A stretch of DNA of 64,000 bases from positions 95,436,501 through 95,500,500 of the forward strand of contig JAZBRS010000020.1 in the NCBI GenBank assembly GCA_037176725.1, given 5' to 3'. This document shows positions 35,214 to 47,670 of this stretch, piece after piece. This DNA is from Posidonia oceanica. Lineage: Eukaryota > Streptophyta > Magnoliopsida > Alismatales > Posidoniaceae. The first letter of the stretch is position 1. Each line of letters begins with the position of its first letter. Under the pieces are notes generated by a model. That model searched no databases and was not told where the DNA came from. It saw nothing but the letters and a program-made list of their open reading frames with translations. Position numbers and translations under genes: made by a program.

Positions 35214-36688
35214 TGTAACCAAGGTTGCAGCTTACCAGATCAGATATAAGCATGTAACACTTGGCTGATAAAGATGCAGACTCCAAAGCTAGCAAAGGAG
35301 TTTAGCAAGTTTAGCAGTTAGCATTCAGAGTGCAGATATTAAACACATTCAGACAAAGGTGGTTCTGCTGGGGAAAGCGGTAGGTCGGAGCTCTAGACCG
35401 ATGCAGCTTGAAGAAGGTTGGCGCATGCTTGGTAGAAGTACTGTCTCAACACCAGGCCAAGTTTTGTAGAGTGGAAAGATAGAAGGAGGGAATGACTGAT
35501 GCTGTGCATGCATGCATGGTTTATGCTTGATATGCGTAGATATGTGCATGATTTATGATAGTGCTGTAGATATATGCATGACTCTTGCTTATATGCTGTA
35601 GCCCTCAGCATATGGAGTGCTTAGCGCCTGCTGTAGAGGAAGAGAGGGGTCCCCAACTCACTGGACTCTACTCAAACTCTTAACTTGCTGGTGGCACTCA
35701 GGAAAGGGTTATTTGTAGTGTGGGTGGTGGGTATTGAGGACAGGCTCCAGGCCAAACTCCCAAGGGCCTACACCTACTCTTTTTGCTTCTTTTTGCTCCC
35801 TCATAGGCATGTAGGTTTCCCCTATCCCTAACTTGGAGGCAATTGGCACCTGGTTGAAGCTGGGGAGCTGCTTGCTAGGCCTTGACGGGTTTAAAGGCTT
35901 CGCAGGGATTGTGGATTCCCCAGGTGCAAACTTTGGTTCCTCCCTAAGATAGGTAAAGGGACGGGATCGCACTGCTTGCCTTTTCTTTCTGGAGTTGGCT
36001 TTTGTCTTTCCTCCTTTTTTCTTGCTTCCTTTTTTTTCTTATTTTTGCTTTTTGCTTCTTTTTTTTTTGTTTGTTCTTTCCTCTCTTTTTTTTTTGCAAG
36101 CTTTCGCTGTCCCTAACTTAGAGGTAATGGGCGCCTGGGTTTTGCTGGTTTTGAGGCTCCCAGGTGCGAAATGGTGGACCATCTCCGAAGTAGTTCGGAG
36201 GGACAGGGTTATGCTACATGCCTCTATCTCTAGGGCTTGTTTCTGCCTTCGCCTTCTATATGCTTTTTCTTTTATGCCCATGCTTAGACATACTCTTTTA
36301 TGGCTCACATTCTTGCTCACGCCCTAGCATTTTATCTCCCTCGGGAGGTGCAAGTCCTAAGGGTTTTGGTTATTTCGCCTATTCTCACTTGAAAGGTGGC
36401 TCCCTCACTAGCTAAGACGCCTAAGTAGTGTCAGGTGAGGCAGGGTAGACTCCTTCCAAAGTAGGCAAGCACATCCGATTTCATCATCGGGCCAAATGCA
36501 ATGCATGATTTTTGCTGGGAATTTTTGATTTTTGCTTGAGATATGCTGAAAGAAGGTGGAAATGCAGGGATATATGCGGAGAGTGCGAGAATGCAGGGGA
36601 CAGGGTTGGAATGCAGAAAGATATACAAGGAAAATAGAGGATGCAAAGGACAGGATGGGAGAGAACATTCTGCAGGGCAAGGGCCGGA
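35214..36688 (-). other. Spacer between integrase tail and extra ORF, element C
   Basis: Non-coding and homologous to 16812-18194 and 50780-52247. It holds a strong T/C-rich run at 36005-36105 (A/G-rich on the element strand). Small open frames here are not supported by the other copies. Confidence 0.62.
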
Positions 36689-36940
36689 CTACTGATAGCA
36701 CTTCTTGAGATAGTATGCATTTACTGGCTCTGACTGCCCAGTCCGGTCCATATCCTCAAGAATTGCTGCGCTGCCTGAGAATGCATGCTTGACCACAAAG
36801 AGGCCATGCCAGTTGGGTCGGAATTCAGGAGAAGGTTCATCATTCTCATCTTCGCCTGCATCATCCTCCTCTACGTATGCAATAAGTTCCGAGAGAATCT
36901 CCTTCTCAAAGGTGGGGTCTGAGATATCGAAGGAGTGCAA
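36689..36940 (-). pseudogene. Fusion of pre-RT linker to integrase tail in element C
   Basis: One 83-codon frame begins with the acidic pre-RT part (FDISDPTFEKEILSELIAY, then DENDEPSPEF) and continues directly as the integrase C-terminus (RPNWHGLFVVKHAFSG, AAILEDMD, YYLKKCYQ). In D these parts are at 55567 and 52380, about 3.19 kb apart. Both sides share GAATT at the join (36821-36825). This marks one deletion that removed RT, both RNases H and most of integrase. Confidence 0.9.
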
Positions 36941-38905
36941 GTGTTCTGCTGCTTGGCCCTAGTGACACTTCAGGATGGTCACGCTCACCCGAGTGTTTTT
37001 ATACCCTCGACGTGCGACCCCTGTCCTGGCACACTCCTCGGCTGGCTCTGCCTGCTCTGACTCTGCTGATTCTGTTATCCACGCTGCTATTTGTACTGAA
37101 ACTGACTGTGTTGCTGCTGCCTGGGCTGAAGCTGGTTGTGCTGCTGCTTGCTGTGCGGGGGTTGCATGTGCTACTGCTTGCTGCTGTGCTGTTGGTGCTT
37201 GCTATATAACTGCTTGTGCATGTTGTGCTGCTGCTGATGCATGTTGTGCTGCTGCTGGTGCATGTTGTACTGCTGCGGGTGCATGTTGTACTGCTGTGGG
37301 TGCATGTTGTACCACTGGTGCATGTTGTACTGCTACTGGTGCATGTTGTACTGCCACTGGTGCATGTTGTACTGCCACTGGTGCATGTTGTACTGCTACT
37401 GGTGCATGTTGTACTACTGCAGGTGCATGTTGTACTGCCACTGGTGCATGTAGAATTGCTATGGGTGCATGTTGTGCTGCTGCGGGTGCATGTTCTACTG
37501 CTACGGGTGCATGTTCTACTACTATGGGTGCATGTTGTGCCACTGGTGCATGTTGTACTGCTGCTGGTGCATGTTGTACTGCTACTGCTGCATGTTGTGC
37601 CGCTACTGGTGCATGTTGTACTGCTGCGGGTGCATGTTGTATTGCTACTGGTGCATGTTGTGCCGCTACTGGTGCATGTTGTACTGCTGTGGGTGCATGT
37701 TGTACTGCTACTACTGCATGTTGTGCCGTTATTGGTGCATGTTGTACTGCTGCTGCTGCATGTTCTACTACTGCGGGTGCATGTTGTACTGCTGCTGCTG
37801 CATGTTGTACTACCACTACTTGTGGTGCTACTGGTGCTGCTTGTGGCGCTGTTGCTGCTGGTATCTGCTGTGCTATCATTTCCTCTGCATGTTCTGGTGC
37901 GCTTGCCAGGGATATATCAGGCTGGCGGCTGGTCAGTGTACTGCCGCTAGCTGCATTGCCTAAGTGGGGCATGCACTGCACAAACCATTTAGACCCACCC
38001 TCTGGCTGTAGGGTGATCAGCTCATCTGGTCTAGTGGGTGCCTCGACCGCTAGATCCTCGTCTAGGACCATGATAGAGGGATCTGTGGCCACGGCCTTCC
38101 CCTTCTTCTGTGCTGTCTCATGCTCTACGACGTCCTGCACCAGTGACGCAAGCTGCTCCAGGAATAACTGCTCCAAGTCTCCCATTGAGAAGTCAATCTA
38201 AGCGTCTGCAGCCGCTCCTGCCTCCTCATCCGAGGGTGAGTCAACGTAATAAGCGACTGCCGGGCTTGCGGCCGGCCCTAGCTCGACGGCCGGGCCTTCT
38301 GTTGCTTGGGGGACTTGCTTTGCTGCTGCTGGGTAGGCTGCCAAGATCACTGCTGCTGCTGGCGAGGAGGCACAGCTGCTCTTCTAGGGGGCCGATGGCT
38401 GGGCCACCATGCTTGGGGATGAAGCACCGGTGCCCGTGGGTGATAGTGATGGTCTCCCGGTAGTAGCGGCGAGAATCTTCCGCATAGCAAGATCTGCTGA
38501 GGCTGACAGCGATGTGCTTGACAGAGCCGCCTGGCTTGCTTGTGGCACTGTCAATGATGCGGGCTGAGTCACGCTGCTGCCTAATCCACCTGACTGTGCC
38601 ACCGAAGAAGGTGATTTCCCTACTAGTGCGGCTGCGGCCACAAGCTGATTGCTGAATGACGCCAGAGGGCGTGCTTCTGATTCTGGCACTGTGGCTGCGG
38701 CTGTCGATGACTTTGGTGATGCTGCAGGAAGGGGGGAAACTGTCAGCCCCGCCCCAGGGTTTGCCAATTCTGCTGCTTCATTAGTGAGTGCCAAGCAAAC
38801 CGACCGAGACGTTGCCATACTGAGCTGATCCTTACTGCTGGTTGGGGCTGCCTCAACTATGCTAGACTCCTGCTCATCTGAGTAGTAGTCCTCGATGCAG
38901 ACCCA
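36941..38905 (-). pseudogene. Polyprotein linker of element C with 21-bp minisatellite
   Basis: The frame 38185-37202 is open for 327 codons. It starts MGDLEQLFLEQLASLVQDVV, contains PTRPDELITLQPEGG and RQPDISLASAPEHAEE, then a long run of HAPVAVQ-type heptads. B and D have the first parts but not the run. The upstream part (38818-38384) is in another frame. No enzyme motif; it is probably a spacer of the polyprotein that tolerates expansion. Confidence 0.65.
37208..37830 (-). repeat. 21-bp minisatellite, about 29 units, in the C linker
   Basis: On the plus strand the unit is TGCATGTTGTACTGCTACTGG with small variants. On the coding strand it gives V-Q-H-A-P-V-A heptads with A/V/T/I changes. 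All units keep 21 bp except a few that lose three bases (for example 'VAQHAP' near 37310 and 37540), so the reading frame is preserved. It is also open on the plus strand, which is a consequence of the period. Confidence 0.93.
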
Positions 38906-39440
38906 TTCTTCTTCCGGCAGCTAAGAGCTTGGGCATGACGCCTGCTGTGCTGGGGCTTCACTGCTGTTTGAATCTAGGATACCTGCACTGGTGAAGTTAG
39001 TGAAGTCCTACGGGATAGCCATCCTCTAATCCTTAAGCAGCATGCATCTACCTTTGCTGGGCTGTAGGTCGTATCCGAGACCTTCAGAATCTCTTCGCTC
39101 TGCTGCTCTGATCGGCTCAGTGATTCGCTAGCCGTATCGCCCAAGCGGCGTTCCCTTGACATAACCCCACCTGTGACAGACGTTTTCGACCATCCGGAAG
39201 GGGTTATTGCGAACGGCCAAGGAGTTGACACGTTCAAGATCAGGTACAAAGCTAACCGGCTCGCACCAATTAACTCGATACAATGCAACTGAAAGCTCAG
39301 GGTCAAAAGGGATAGTATGCGAAGAGATGGGTGCAACCGCCTCGATCCGCTCCTTCTCGAAGTTTTCCACCATTACAACGATAACATCGTCGCCGTGGCG
39401 AAACTTGATCATGCGGTGGAGGGTCGAGGGGATGACCTAA
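38906..39440 (-). pseudogene. Region after protease, G-patch-like, element C
   Basis: The frame 39412-39128 contains VIVVMVENFEKERIEAV, FVPDLERVNSLAVRNNPFRMV and RWGYVKGTPLGRYG, the last similar to the G-rich motif that follows protease in Tat polyproteins. A stop after GRYG separates it from the next piece (39124-38906). Confidence 0.65.
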
Positions 39441-40246
39441 TACTTGTGGAGCCAAGGGCGCCCAAGCAAGAAGTTAAAGTTGGGCTCCAAGTCAACAATG
39501 TAGAACTCCACATCGAACGTAACCGGGCCAATGATAAGAGGAATAATCAGAATCCCTAGAGCGTCATGATGTGTATTGTCAAAAGCTGTCATTCCCTTTA
39601 TCGCCGGGGTGATATCCTCGGCTTTGAATCCGAGCCTGGTTGCAGTGCACAACGGACAGACATTAAGGCCTGACCCGTTATCAACTGGCGATAGGAGAAT
39701 GCGAAAGTTTTTATATTGCACCGTGACAAACAAGGGTTGGTTATGATTAATCCCCGCCAGAGGCAGCTCATCGCTCATGAAAGAGATGATCTGAGGCTCC
39801 GCGATGACACCAACCATGCTTTCTAGGGCCACGGGTTCTATGGCTTGGGACACACGGGCTGCTTGGAACACTCGGAGAAAAGCCTCACGGTGTTCAGAAG
39901 AGGAATGTATAAGGTCCCAAATCGAAATATCGACTTTAACCCTCCTAAGCTGGGAAGTTATGCCGGTTTTGTGGTGCAGCTTTCTGGTGGTAGGAGGGGA
40001 TGCTTTGGGGATTGGCCCTACCAGGCTAGGTGCAGGGGGATGGCTGGATGCTGGGGTTGCTGCAGGTTGGCTAACTGGTAGGGGTGCAGCGGGTGTTGGA
40101 CGGCTGGGCCTTACCACCGGTGCTACGAGCTGGTATATCCTCCCCGATCGCGTGACTTCTGCGCATGTTTCTGTGGCATAGTTGTAGGGCACGCGATGGG
40201 GGTCCCAGGTTAAATCAATAACCGTAGGGGCCTGTACTGCGAGCAC
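39437..40246 (-). pseudogene. gag tail and protease of element C
   Basis: It is open for 269 codons: SIWDLIHSSSEHREAFLRVFQ (end of gag), then protease with NHNQPLFVTVQYKNFRI, VDNGSGLNVCPL (active site; Asp followed by Asn-Gly instead of the commoner Thr/Ser-Gly), AFDNTHHDALGILIIPL, VDLEPNFNFLLGRPWLHK. This is the best preserved protease in the window; B has lost the Gly of the motif. The frame is closed upstream at 40246 by a low-complexity stretch. Confidence 0.82.
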
Positions 40247-43007
40247 AAGAGGGGCTACTGGAGGGTTGGCTGGGCGATAGGGCGAAGGGTGCTGGTAGGT
40301 TGCTGGGGGATAGGGAGAAGGGTGCTGGTGCTGGTGCTGGTAGGTAGCTGGGGGCCCTGGCTGAGACCTAACTAACAGGCTGACTGGGGGCCTACCTAAA
40401 TGAGAGGCAGGGGTTTGGGCCTACGGTCTGGCTTGGAGATGTACAGGGGCAGGGGCCTGAGGATGCATGGTAGGGTGTGCGGCGGAGCGCCCCAGCCTGG
40501 CACGCGGTCGGATCATATGGACTCCCGACTCGGAGCCGGCAATAGCTACACGATAGAGAAAGAGAGGAAAGAGCTCCGAGACATCATGAATGAGCTCGGA
40601 AGGGTCTACCACAGACGTAGCAGGCCCAGAGGGGGAGAGAGAATAGATTCCCGAGGTCCCCGTGCCTTCCGGATTGGGATGCTCCGGGAGGGGCTGGTGG
40701 ACAATGCTGGGATGAGGGGGTGCTAATGCTTGTGTAGGGGATGATGCTGATGGAGGAGCAGATGAAGGTGCCTCGTGCGTGTCGATCGTAATCATTCCTG
40801 ATTCGATCAGATTCTGAATGGTGTCCTGCAAAGTGAGGCAACTGTTCGTCGAGTGCCCTACGGCTCGATGAAAGTCGCAAAAAAGGTGCGTCTTATGCCA
40901 ATGCGGAAGTGGATTTGGCAGCGGACGAACCTCGGGAAACCTCAGGAATGTCGCAACCTTGGGGAGGACAGCGCTTAACGGCTCCACCAGTGGGGTGAAT
41001 TGACACCGTGGTCACCTTGGTCCCTAGGGCTGTGCTTGCCGGACTGGTGTGGCAGGATACACTGGTTGGGCGGTGGTGCTAATTTGTGGTGTGGGAGGTG
41101 CCCTAGGTGCTAGTGTATATACTACTTGATTCGGGGGAGGCCGAACCGCCAGCTGAACAGGCACGGACGAGGGGTCGACGTAGGCAACAGTAGGTTTCGG
41201 CGAGTCCTTCTTCTTGGGCCGGCTGCTGGTGTTACCACTACTGTTGCTACTGGTGTTGCTGCTGGTGTTGTTGCTATTGCTGCTGCTTGGTAAATGCAGA
41301 GAGCGCCGAGAAGTTGCCACTCCATAGCGAACTCTCCACGCGGGTGCTAGCCTGAATCAGTGCAGTGAAGGTTGTGACAGGTTGAATGCTGAGCAGAGCC
41401 CCGACAGTGGACTGCGCACCCCCGATCACAATCTCGAGGGACTCCTCATCAGAGGGTCCATCTCGAACCTGCGAAGCGAGTGCACGCCAGCGGCAGACAT
41501 ACTCCCTGAACGACTCACCGGGGTTCTGCTTTAATGCGACCAGCTCCATGTGCTTAGGGACCAGGTCCAAGTTGAATGAATATTGTCCCAGGAATGCCTG
41601 GCTGAGGTCGTTCCACGTCTTGATGCTGGCCATATCAAGTGAGGTGAACCACTTGAGCGCAAGGCCACTTAGACTTTTCTAGAACAAGCGGATTAGCAAC
41701 CTCTCGTCAGCTTGGAGCTAAGCGAGATCTCTGCAGTACGCCTTCAGGTGTGCTATTGGACAGCCTCTACCATTATATTTTTCAAATATCGGGATGCGGC
41801 ACTTCGATGGGAGCACCGCCTCTGGGAAGTAACAGAGGTCCCGGAATTGGTAAGACTGGTGGTCTGTACCCTGCACTTGTCGAAGTACTTTCTCCAGAAT
41901 GGCGAACCTGTCGTCGTTGGATTCTAGAGCTGCTGCCAAGGGAGGTGGAACAATAGGGGCAGGGGCCACATACGCTGCATAGGATGCACCGAGGTGCTCC
42001 TCTGGGTCTACCATCATATCGCCTGGCGGAGCGACAGGATGGGTGGCGTATCCATGCGGGTGTGTTGTGTGTGCTGGCATGTATGCTGGGGTAGGGTATT
42101 GCTGATGCAGGGGGTATGAATAACTAGCATGCTGAGTAATAGGTGATGCAGAGTGCCGAAGCATCAGCTGCTACACCGACACGGTGCCAGGCTGCGGGCC
42201 AGAGGGATACTGCGCTCTGACCAGTCCCAAGGACTGACCACCAGGTGCCAGAGGAGGATGCTGTGTAGGGTGTTGTGCATATGCAGGAGGCGGAAGCCGG
42301 GCCCCCATTGCTTGAGTAGTGAGTAGCTGAGGTGATGGTCTGGGCGGGGGAGCAGAAGGGAATGCCTGCAATGTGAGAGCAAGTCGCAGCGGAGCCTCGG
42401 GAGCAACAGGAGTGAATGATGGGCGAAGAGATAGAGCCATGACCTGTAGTCTCTGGGCAGTCTCCATCAGCTGTTGATACTGCATCTCAGGGGACCCGTC
42501 AGTAGGTATACTAAGTTGCAGGATCGGCGGGGGACCAGAATCAAGCGGCTGAGACACAGATTGTCCAAGGGGCGGAGGTCCTAAGGCGAAATTCGCCGCA
42601 GCAGGGTGGGTGTCAAAAGTGACATTACCCTGGGGAGGAGGAGTTAGCGGTGTCTTCGGAGCGCGGGCGGCGGTTACCAAGACAGTCTCAGCAACCGAGT
42701 CCGGCGGAGCCTGCGACTGCTGCACAGAAAAGGTGGGAGGCAGCTGTACCAGAGAAGGAGACGTTGGCACAGAGGGAGTCAATGCGGGAGCCGAAGGGGT
42801 CGAAAAAGGGGCCACCTCCGGGGCAACAGGGACCTGGGAATCACCAACAAACTGGGCCATCGCTGACCGAGAACGGGTGATCACAGGACTTCGGCAGGGG
42901 GCAAAAGGGCGAATCCTAGGAGGAGCTATTATCGCAAAGGCAAAATAGCTCAGAGGGGGATGATCGGAAGTAGGGGTCGCAGCAGGGGCGTTAGTAAGGG
43001 AAAGCAC
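40247..43007 (-). pseudogene. gag: gag of element C, several stops
   Basis: The start is either 43007 or the in-frame M-A-Q at 42860. Pieces: 43007-42171 (P/Q-rich N-terminus), 42164-41718 (IFEKYNGRGCPIAHLKAYC), 41633-41274 (gag core: NDLSQAFLGQYSFNLD, ESFREYVCRWRALASQVRDG), 41320-41024 and 40987-40421 (LFCDFHRAVGHSTNSCLTL, C-x2-H-x4-H-x4-C). The stops at 42171-42173 and 41718-41720 are TAG where the A copy has a Gln codon (CAG at 3301-3303 for the second). The order and length match A gag. Confidence 0.87.
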
Positions 43008-44018
43008 TCAAGCTCCAGCTAAGGAACTCGCTCACTGACCTCTGCGCGAAAGGCAAGCAAATAATAAGGGATTAGAACTAGAAAGTAAAATGCAAATACT
43101 TTAATGTATGATATGAATGCAGATGTATGCTTTCTAGCATGCTCTCCCTCACCAATCTAGGGTGTCCTAGTAGGTAGTCTACTTCAGACGCTCGTAGGTG
43201 TACGGGTCGTCGACTCAGGCTAGAAAAAGTAGGCCCCACGTCTTAATGTCGGCCCAAAGCTCAGGTGGTGACGTGGTGGTGCGTAGGTGGCCTTGACCCT
43301 ACCAAAAGCATGGGTGGTACCCTCCACTAACACCGATGCGACCCCCTGACAAGGGGGACAGACCGATCTACTCACACCACGCCAAAGCGCTAGGGGCAAG
43401 AGACCGGGACTAATATTCTCAGACTGTAGGCAGACTCAGATGAGAAGAATGCATGCCCTATATGATGCTTTATGCAAATGCTTCGCGTTTTATCTTGCGC
43501 ATTTTATTAACTGAAGGGGGTGCAGGTGTGTTGCAGTCTCTAGTTGCTCCTAGTGGTTCTTTTTACTTGCTGTTTTTAGTTAGCCATGGGGGAAGCAATC
43601 AGTCTCTAATTGTCCTTAGGCTTAATGCAAAAAGGGAAAGAAAATCACCCAATCATGGCAAGTAGACAACACACATCATTGCAAAAGGCAAGGGCATAGC
43701 ATGTGTATGTGTTTGTAGACATGATAGTGAAGGAAAAAACGCTTATCATAGCAAAAGGCAGATATGCATAGCATGTGCAGGTGCAGTGGCATTGCATTGG
43801 TGTAAAAGGAAGCATTCATCATTCAAAAGGCATGCGTGGTGTGCCAAGCAAGTATTTAGGCATGTGATGCAGGTAAATAACGCAGCACAAGCAATCATGG
43901 CATAAAGCAGGTAAATAAACAAGTAAGCAGGTAAGCAAGTAAGGCAAGCGGAAGCAAAAGGCAAGCAAAACACAGAAGCAAGCGGCGAGAAGGCCAAGAC
44001 AAAAGCCAGAGTATTGTC
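43008..44018 (-). other. 5' leader of element C
   Basis: Non-coding. About 43270-43440 matches 1620-1800 in A. The rest is rich in GCAAGC/AAGGCA words. No separate promoter is visible; transcription should start in the LTR. Confidence 0.68.
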
Positions 44019-44036
44019 TCCCCAGTGGAGTCGCCA
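44019..44036 (-). other. Primer-binding site of element C (tRNA-Arg)
   Basis: On the minus strand TGGCGACTCCACTGGGGA lies one base inside the 5' LTR. Its complement, TCCCCAGTGGAGTCGCCA, fits the 3' end of plant tRNA-Arg with CCA. This is the primer type known from Ogre/Tat elements. Confidence 0.88.
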
Positions 44037-44037
44037 C

Positions 44038-47000
44038 TGTAGTAATCCTGAATTCTGATTGTCCATGCACAATGCCAAAGCTCGCGTGCACCGATTAAAA
44101 TAGGCTCACCATATGCGGCATGATCCGAGGGAAGAAACTCGACTCGGAAACGCTGGCAAAAAGAAGAAAAAAGAAAAGATAAGACAAAAGAGTCGCCACC
44201 AAGTCTATTGAATTGGGTGACTAGGAAAATTGAGGGTAATGCATGAAAAGACATGCAAAACCGGATGCAAAGAAGGAGCAAAGGGATGCGATGCGACACA
44301 ATACAATGCTATGCTATGCTATGACTCGAGCCTAGGATAAAGGAAAGGTCGATGCGAGCCAAGAGAAAGGGCAAGGACTCCTGTTACGCACGGGGAAGGT
44401 GTTAGGCACCCCGATACGTCCAAGAGTCAGTCTTTCTTAGGCAATCTCACGCTAATGCAGGGAAATGCTAACCTAATGCCTAAATGCAATGAATGTCTAT
44501 TTGCTATGCATGGGAAATAAACGTGCTATCTATGTGCTCAGCAACGCTGCTAGTGTTTTGAACCAGGCGGACCCTGGTTCGTGAGAACTCCTAGGCAGTA
44601 AGCATCATAGCCCTAATGTAGATGCAGGCAATCAAACAAAGCTGCGGGGAAAGCCAGGCAATGCAAACGACATGCAAGCAATAAAGCAAAGTGGGTGCGG
44701 AAAATGGTGCAAAAGCGCGGGAAATGAGGCGAAAACACGGAAAACGATGCAAGGTGCGGAAAACGATGCAAAAGCGAGGTAAACGATGCAAAAGGCAGAA
44801 AACAATGCAAAGGTACGGCAAACAGGCGAAAGCGCAGAAAGCAATGCAAAGCACGGAAAACGATGCAAAAGCGAGGAAAACGATGCAAAGGGCGGAAAAC
44901 AATACAAAGGTACGACAAACGAGGCGAAAGCGCGGAAAACGATGCAAAGTGCGGAAAACGATGCAAAAGCGAGGAAAAAGATGCAGAGGGCGGGAAACAA
45001 TGCAAAGGTACGGCAAACGAGGCGAAAGTGCGGAAAAGGATGCAAAGGCACGGTGTAAAGCCAAAACAGGGGTTAGGTAGCATGCATAGGGGTTGAAGTA
45101 CGCATAAGAAGCGATAAAATGCGGAAAACAAGGGGCAAAGCAAGATCAGCATTTTGAAATGGCGCTTGAGCCAACTGCAAGCGTTGGACGCTAGCAACAG
45201 CGGCGTCCAATGTTGGACGTTGCCATTGCTAGCATCCAACACCTGCTGGAGGCAGACAGCATGCAACTTTTTTAAAAAACAATGCATTCTAGCTACATGG
45301 ACGCAATACAGATGCAGAAATGTAGCTAAATGGGTGCACGACATGCAGGGCTAACATGAGAGCAAAACAGAAGCAGGTTCAAAGCAAGGAGCAAGCTAAG
45401 ATCAAGAATCAAAGCAAGCAGGGTGTTGGACGCCTATGGGCATGGCGTCCAACGTTAGACGCCAAAGAGACAGGCATCCAACACAGGCTAGAGGGAAATA
45501 GAAGAAAAAAGCATACAAAAGACAAATAAGAAATGGGAACATGCATTTGGGCTACTGGGGATAAGCATGGACTGAGCATACAAGCATAAAGCACAAAAGA
45601 AACCAAAGAAACATTACCTGCAACCTATGCCAGGCTCAAAGCTCAACCAGAGCGTTGGACGCGAGCTGAGCCGACGTCCAATGTTGGACGCCAGGAGCAG
45701 CAGCATACAACGCGCTGGGAGGCACAAACACACAAAAGACTTGCATAAAACTAGCAAATGATCTAAGGAAAACATGGAATAATTGCAAAGGGAGCTAAGC
45801 ATGCATGGAAACACAGGAGACATGCAAGCAAACAGATGAGAGCATTATGCAAACAATCAGAAGCAAAGCAGATGGACTGCGGCATTAGACGCTGGAGACA
45901 GCAGCGTCCAACGTTGGACGCTGAAGCCTCTGGCGTCCAACGACAGCAACATGCAAACCCACCTGTGCTACGGGGGAGCTCAGCTCTAAACCCCACCTAT
46001 ATACATGCAAACACTAAAGACATGCCAGAGCAAGAAATAGCACACACAGCAAGCATCTAATCCATGGAAAGCAAGAGAAGAAGAACATGCATCGGAGTAA
46101 GTAGGTAAAAAACTTATGGAAAATGGCATGCAACTTAAGTAGGAGAAGAAGGCTTAAGCACGGTTGCCATGGAGGCCAAGCATCACTAAGCATACACAGA
46201 TCATGCATAGACATCAAAAGAGAGCAATGTGCAAGCATGCCAGCAAGTTACAGCTAACAGAGATGTTGGACGCTAGGTGAACCAGCGTCCAACGCAGGCA
46301 GGAAGCAAGCAGACCAAAAGCATGCAAAACAAGTCTAAACTAGGATCAAAGCATGGATACAGACATGGCATAGCATCTAAAACGCATAAAGGAGGCATGC
46401 AACACAAACTCACAGAAACAAACCAACAGTAGAGCATGGAAAGCATTAGAACAAGAGCAAAGCAAAACAGGGTGTTGGACGCTGGCCTATGCCGCGTCCA
46501 ACACACTGAACTTCGCTTCGGTCAAGCGAGGCTGCCAAATCAATTGAAAACTCAAAGAAAGCTTGCTAATGAGCAAGGGTGATTGACAACAAGCATGGTG
46601 GTATGCTTGGTGCCAGGAATAGGCGGGTGGAATGCTCCACCCACCTCCTCCTCCTCCTCATTGCCGGAAAATCGAGCTAAGGAGGGGTGTGTGCTGTGCT
46701 ATGGTGCACGAAAAGCAAGGAGAAACCTTCACACTAGCATGCATGAGCCTATGGGATAGATGGCTAACCTCTTTGCGGTCTGAAACAGCGGTTCCACCTT
46801 CGACGTCGGCGCAGCAGAAATCGCGGCAGAGTCCACTCCGGCGAGGTTGTGCAAGCAACTGGAGGCACCAGAGTGGTCGGCGAATGGTCGAGGACGGAGA
46901 TGGATCTTTGCTCTTCACTCTAGAGTCGCTGAATTCTCTCTCTCGCAAGTGTGGTGACTGCTGCAATGGCGCGAAGTTGCGGTTTTGTTGCAAGCGGGCG

Positions 47001-47665
47001 CATGGGTTCAAGTGCATTGGCAACGGTTTGCAGAGGGAATGGCAGGCAATTGCAGGTGATGGCAGAGGCTTCTGAGTGTGTGGAGGCCATGTGGGTTGTC
47101 GGGAGGAGGCATGGGCTTCGTCAGAAGGCCGACGAAGTCGCGGCGGTGTCAAGTGTGGGCGGCCGAAGTCAGTGAGAGCGGGAGAGAGCGGGAAGTGGGC
47201 TGAGGCCGAGAAGACGCCGTGGCAGAGGAGTAACTCAGCCTTGGTAGCTAGTGGGTTGCCTGGAGTGCAAGAGGGGACGGGTAGTAAGTGCAGGGAGGCG
47301 GTGGAGTGGTCGGGGGGTGAGCAGAAGGGGGTGGAGCAGCTGCTGCTGCAACCGAGCCATTGGACGCTGGAGCAGTAGGCGTCCAACGTTGGACGCTAGC
47401 ACAGGACGCATCCAACGGTGGACGCTGCCTATTCCAGCGTACAACATGCTCAGTTGGCCAAAGCTGCAAATGGGCTTGGGCTTGGGCTTAGAAAGGCTTA
47501 AAAATTGCAAAAGAGGCTTGGGTTAAGGCTTTTAGGGTTTGGGTAAGGTTTTGGGCTTGAAAATGGGTTAGAAATGTGTTAGGAAAAAGGAGTGCCATCC
47601 CAAAGTCCACACGAGCCTGAAAGAGAAAACACCAACTCCCGGGCTGTCAAAATTGGGTGTCTACA
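44038..47665 (-). repeat. 5' LTR of element C (3628 bp)
   Basis: Homologous end to end with 27264-30836. It starts TGTAGACACCC at 47665 and ends ACTACA at 44038. It has lost 29 bases between GCGTCCAACG half-sites near 46288 and about 28 near 46498 that the 3' LTR keeps, and keeps a module half lost there. Confidence 0.94.
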
Positions 47666-47670
47666 GATTG
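47666..47670. repeat. Target-site duplication of element C, right copy (GATTG)
   Basis: Pairs with 27259-27263. Confidence 0.93.

Larger units (their letters stand above)
27264..47665 (-). mobile_element. Element C: complete 20.4 kb Tat-type element lacking RT, RNase H and integrase core
   Basis: It is bounded by two homologous LTRs (44038-47665 as 5', 27264-30836 as 3') and GATTG duplications. It has a perfect primer site (44019-44036) and a purine tract at 30837. On the minus strand: leader, gag, protease, long linker with a 21-bp minisatellite, an in-frame jump into the integrase tail, spacer, extra ORF, hairpin array. It is inserted in the 3' LTR of element D. It is non-autonomous, because the enzymes for cDNA synthesis and insertion must come from a relative. 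Several gag stops and more LTR differences than in A suggest it is older than A. Confidence 0.94.

Noticed and set aside
37216..37950. Plus-strand frame of 244 codons rich in V, L and H
   Set aside because: It is the antisense of the 21-bp minisatellite in the C linker, where the minus strand is the coding one.
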